Part shown: piece by piece, positions 6,041 through 7,802 of the stretch
Layout of the letters: every line of letters begins with the position of its first letter
Position numbering within the stretch: position 1 is the stretch's first letter
Source of the DNA: Desulfamplus sp.
GTDB taxonomy: Bacteria > Desulfobacterota > Desulfobacteria > Desulfobacterales > Desulfobacteraceae
DNA length: 7,802 bases
Direction of reading: 5' to 3'
Assembly: GCA_015233755.1 (NCBI GenBank)
Contig: JADFXA010000095.1
Location: 1-7,802, forward strand
The notes under the pieces: model-generated
What the model was told of the DNA's origin: nothing
Database searches by the model: none
The model's input: only the letters and a program-made list of their open reading frames with translations
Position numbers and translations under genes: made by a program

Positions 6041-6628
6041 TTAAATCTTAAATATAGTTCGCTTATCTGTGATAATAATATCTAAATTATATTTTCTCGA
6101 CTCCATCTGTATATGATCAACAAGTTGCTCTTCAAATGCAATCGCAAGTTTACGGGTAGTCTCAGGCAGCTTTGAGATTAATCTGTTGTAAAATCCATCT
6201 CCAAATCCTACTCTTCCACCCTTCTCATCAAAAGCAAGACCCGGAATTAATGCAACATCAATCATATCTAACGGTATTTTTTTGCATGTATTGGGATTGG
6301 GCTCCAATATATCTGATTCCGTCTTTATAATGTCTGAATCGTAATTGTTAATGCGAAGCAAAGTTATTGAATGGCGTGATTCTGAATATGCTGGCAAAAC
6401 AATACCTTTTTTAACTTCAAGACTTGTTTTGATAATTGTTTCAGTTGGCAGCTCACTGCTTCTTGGAAGATAAAGTAATACAAGATCTGCCTCTAAAAAA
6501 TTTGCAAATGTCAGAAAATTTGACTCTACAGCATTCCGTTTTGCTGCAATTTCATCTGGGGTTAAGACAGCTACCCTCTCTAAAACTTCATTTACTATAC
6601 TTTGTTTGTTTATTTTTGTCTCATTCAT
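6041..6628 (-). CDS. ygfA: 5-formyltetrahydrofolate cyclo-ligase (MTHFS)
   Basis: The 195-residue cytoplasmic enzyme is of normal family length. It would use ATP to convert 5-formyl-THF to 5,10-methenyl-THF, returning an inhibitory folate to the one-carbon pool. The family signature is clear: PGLAFD (129-134) followed by GGRVGFGDGFYNR (137-149), with substrate-side residues in ELPTETII (59-66) and AIAFEEQLV near the end. The N-terminal ATP-contact motif KxxLR is degenerate (Lys8-Gln-Ser-Ile-Val12, no Arg), and the residue that is often Lys or Gly in the glycine loop is Asp144. GGAG lies 12 bases before the ATG (6641-6644), slightly far. The gene is divergent from serS and faces the channel gene. 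The symbol follows the E. coli homologue. Confidence 0.92.
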   Translation of the reverse strand: MNETKINKQSIVNEVLERVAVLTPDEIAAKRNAVESNFLTFANFLEADLVLLYLPRSSELPTETIIKTSLEVKKGIVLPAYSESRHSITLLRINNYDSDIIKTESDILEPNPNTCKKIPLDMIDVALIPGLAFDEKGGRVGFGDGFYNRLISKLPETTRKLAIAFEEQLVDHIQMESRKYNLDIIITDKRTIFKI

Positions 6629-6667
6629 AATCTTTTAATTCTCCATTAAAAACAAGTTTTTTGCAAT

Positions 6668-6693
6668 ATTATACAGCGTAAAACAATTGTCAA
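6668..6693 (-). promoter_or_regulatory. Probable promoter of the cyclo-ligase gene
   Basis: On the minus strand both hexamers are perfect: TTGACA (6693-6688) and TATAAT (6673-6668). The spacer is only 14 bases, short of the 16-18 usually required; an offset -10 TAATAT (6671-6666) would give 16. The expected transcript starts near 6661, about 33 bases before the ATG. Confidence 0.5.
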
Positions 6694-6706
6694 TCAGCAA
6701 TTATCG

Positions 6707-6733
6707 TTGACTGTTTGAAAATTGCGTGATAAT
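6707..6733 (+). promoter_or_regulatory. Probable promoter of serS
   Basis: TTGACT (6707-6712) and GATAAT (6728-6733) each match five of six consensus bases, with a 15-base spacer. The expected start is near 6740, leaving a leader of about 60 bases. It lies back to back with the cyclo-ligase promoter; their -35 elements are 13 bases apart and form an imperfect inverted repeat (TGTCAA and TTGACT). A 14-base palindrome, ATTTTTTAAAAAAT (6732-6745), overlaps the -10 and start region. Confidence 0.4.
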
Positions 6734-6798
6734 TTTTTAAAAAATATTAACCAGATAAAAATTTTAACTATTCTCACAAAGATAAAACAGGTATTAAA

Positions 6799-7802
6799 AT
6801 GCTGGAAATAAAGTATGTTAGAGAGAATGTAGAGGATGTCAGAAAGGCTTTGGAAAATAGGCGTTCTACCGCCGATTTTGACACTTTTCTTGCAAACGAA
6901 AAAAAAAGAAGAGAGCTGCTTCAAGAGATTGAGACTTTAAGGCACCACCGTAATAAAGTGTCTGACGAGATAGCTTCAATGAAAAAATCAGCAAGCCAGA
7001 CATCTAATAAAGATAATGGCTCAAACGATAATGTGTCAACAGGCATTTCAGCTCATGGAGATGTTAAAATTGCCGAGATGAGATCTGTTTCAGAGAAAAT
7101 TAAAGAGCTTGATACAGCACTTGCTGAGACAGAGGTTTTAATTGATAGCTTTATAATGAATATTCCTAACATCCCTCATTCAAGTGTACCAGTTGGCAAA
7201 GACGAAAACGATAATCGTTTAGAAAAACAGATTGGAACTCCAAGAAATTTTAGTTTCTCAATTAAGCCTCACTGGGAAATAGGTGAAGAGCTTGGCATTC
7301 TTGATTTTGCAAGAGCCACAAAAATAGCTGGATCAAGATTCCCTCTTTACATGGGAAGCGGTGCAAAGCTTGAAAGAGCACTGATAAATTTTATGCTAAA
7401 CACTCATATCAATGATCATGGATTTACAGAAGTATTGCCACCTTTTATGGTAAATCGTAAAAGCCTTACTGGAACTGGGCAATTGCCTAAATTTGAGGAA
7501 GACCTCTTCAAACTCCAAGGTTGGGACTATTTTATGATTCCAACATCAGAAGTGCCTATGACAAACATCTATTCTGATGAAATCATACCTGAAAAGAATT
7601 TACCAATAAGATTTACAGCATATACCCCATGTTTCCGTTCTGAAGCTGGTTCTCACGGCAAAGATACGCGTGGGTTAATTAGGCAGCACCAATTTAATAA
7701 AGTTGAAATGGTTAAATACACAACCCCTGAGACATCTTTTGACGAGCTTGAATCAATGCTTGCCTCTGCTGAGACTATTCTTCAGCGTCTTAATCTTCCA
7801 TA
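6799..7802 (+). CDS. serS: Seryl-tRNA synthetase, N-terminal 334 residues (cut by window end)
   Basis: Class II aminoacyl-tRNA synthetase that charges tRNA-Ser (and tRNA-Sec if present) with serine. The frame opens at ATG 6799 (CAGG at 6788-6791) with MLEIKYVREN and is still open at the window edge; about 90-100 residues including motif 3 should follow. Residues 1 to about 118 form the tRNA-binding antiparallel coiled coil. The catalytic core has VPVGKDENDN (130-139), GSRFPLYMG (178-186), the motif 1 region ending in EVLPPFMV (211-218), GTGQLPKF (225-232), the serine-binding PTSEVPMTN (248-256), and motif 2 from PCFRSEAG (277-284) to RGLIRQHQFNKVEMV (291-305). A Ser/Asn-rich stretch at about 64-89 enlarges the coiled-coil tip relative to E. 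coli SerRS. It is divergent from the cyclo-ligase gene. Confidence 0.97.
   Translation, partial: MLEIKYVRENVEDVRKALENRRSTADFDTFLANEKKRRELLQEIETLRHHRNKVSDEIASMKKSASQTSNKDNGSNDNVSTGISAHGDVKIAEMRSVSEKIKELDTALAETEVLIDSFIMNIPNIPHSSVPVGKDENDNRLEKQIGTPRNFSFSIKPHWEIGEELGILDFARATKIAGSRFPLYMGSGAKLERALINFMLNTHINDHGFTEVLPPFMVNRKSLTGTGQLPKFEEDLFKLQGWDYFMIPTSEVPMTNIYSDEIIPEKNLPIRFTAYTPCFRSEAGSHGKDTRGLIRQHQFNKVEMVKYTTPETSFDELESMLASAETILQRLNLP

Noticed and set aside
6032..6060. GAACTAT/ATAGTTC inverted repeat at the end of the cyclo-ligase gene
   Set aside because: Seven pairs interrupted by a mismatch, overlapping coding sequence, with no T-run; weaker than the neighbouring hairpin and probably chance in AT-rich DNA.
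6629..6798. 6S RNA gene (found beside ygfA in gammaproteobacteria)
   Set aside because: The gap is only 170 bases, is filled by two divergent promoters, and shows no long closing stem with a central bubble.

Overview
The window is AT-rich bacterial DNA with densely packed, mostly housekeeping and signalling genes. Protein-level resemblance (a large GAF/histidine-kinase protein of the Ser/Thr-kinase-fused type, a REC-GGDEF regulator, Gram-negative style SerRS and folate enzymes, canonical TTGACA/TATAAT-like elements) suggests a Gram-negative, perhaps a Desulfobacterota (deltaproteobacterial) organism. That placement is an impression from remembered relatives, not a computed result.

Left part (1-2825, + strand): the C-terminal part of a large sensor histidine kinase enters from the left edge with its frame open at base 1. 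After a 128-base gap carrying a strong inverted repeat comes a response regulator with a diguanylate cyclase output (REC, heptad coiled coil, GGEEF). The adjacency suggests that the kinase phosphorylates the regulator and so controls c-di-GMP synthesis. Both proteins carry a similar signalling helix (VEERTAEL in the kinase, VNERTREL in the cyclase).

Middle part (2914-4700, - strand): a two-gene operon with an ATGA overlap. The first gene encodes an uncharacterised alpha/alpha-toroid protein with QW-like repeats (often labelled prenyltransferase-like). The second encodes a left-handed beta-helix acyltransferase. A plausible TTGACA-N17-GCTAAT promoter lies upstream. The pair is the least understood part of the window; a role in modifying a glycan or lipid is inferred only.

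Right part: a two-TM potassium channel with a cytoplasmic RCK module (4959-5960, +) converges on 5-formyltetrahydrofolate cyclo-ligase (6041-6628, -) across a 15-bp hairpin. The cyclo-ligase is divergent from serS (from 6799, +, cut by the right edge), with two back-to-back promoter-like sequences between them. SerRS has an unusual Ser/Asn-rich expansion at the tip of its tRNA-binding coiled coil.

No RNA gene, mobile element, CRISPR array or origin is visible. No gap between genes exceeds 300 bases; the largest (4701-4958) holds the divergent control regions of the toroid operon and the channel.
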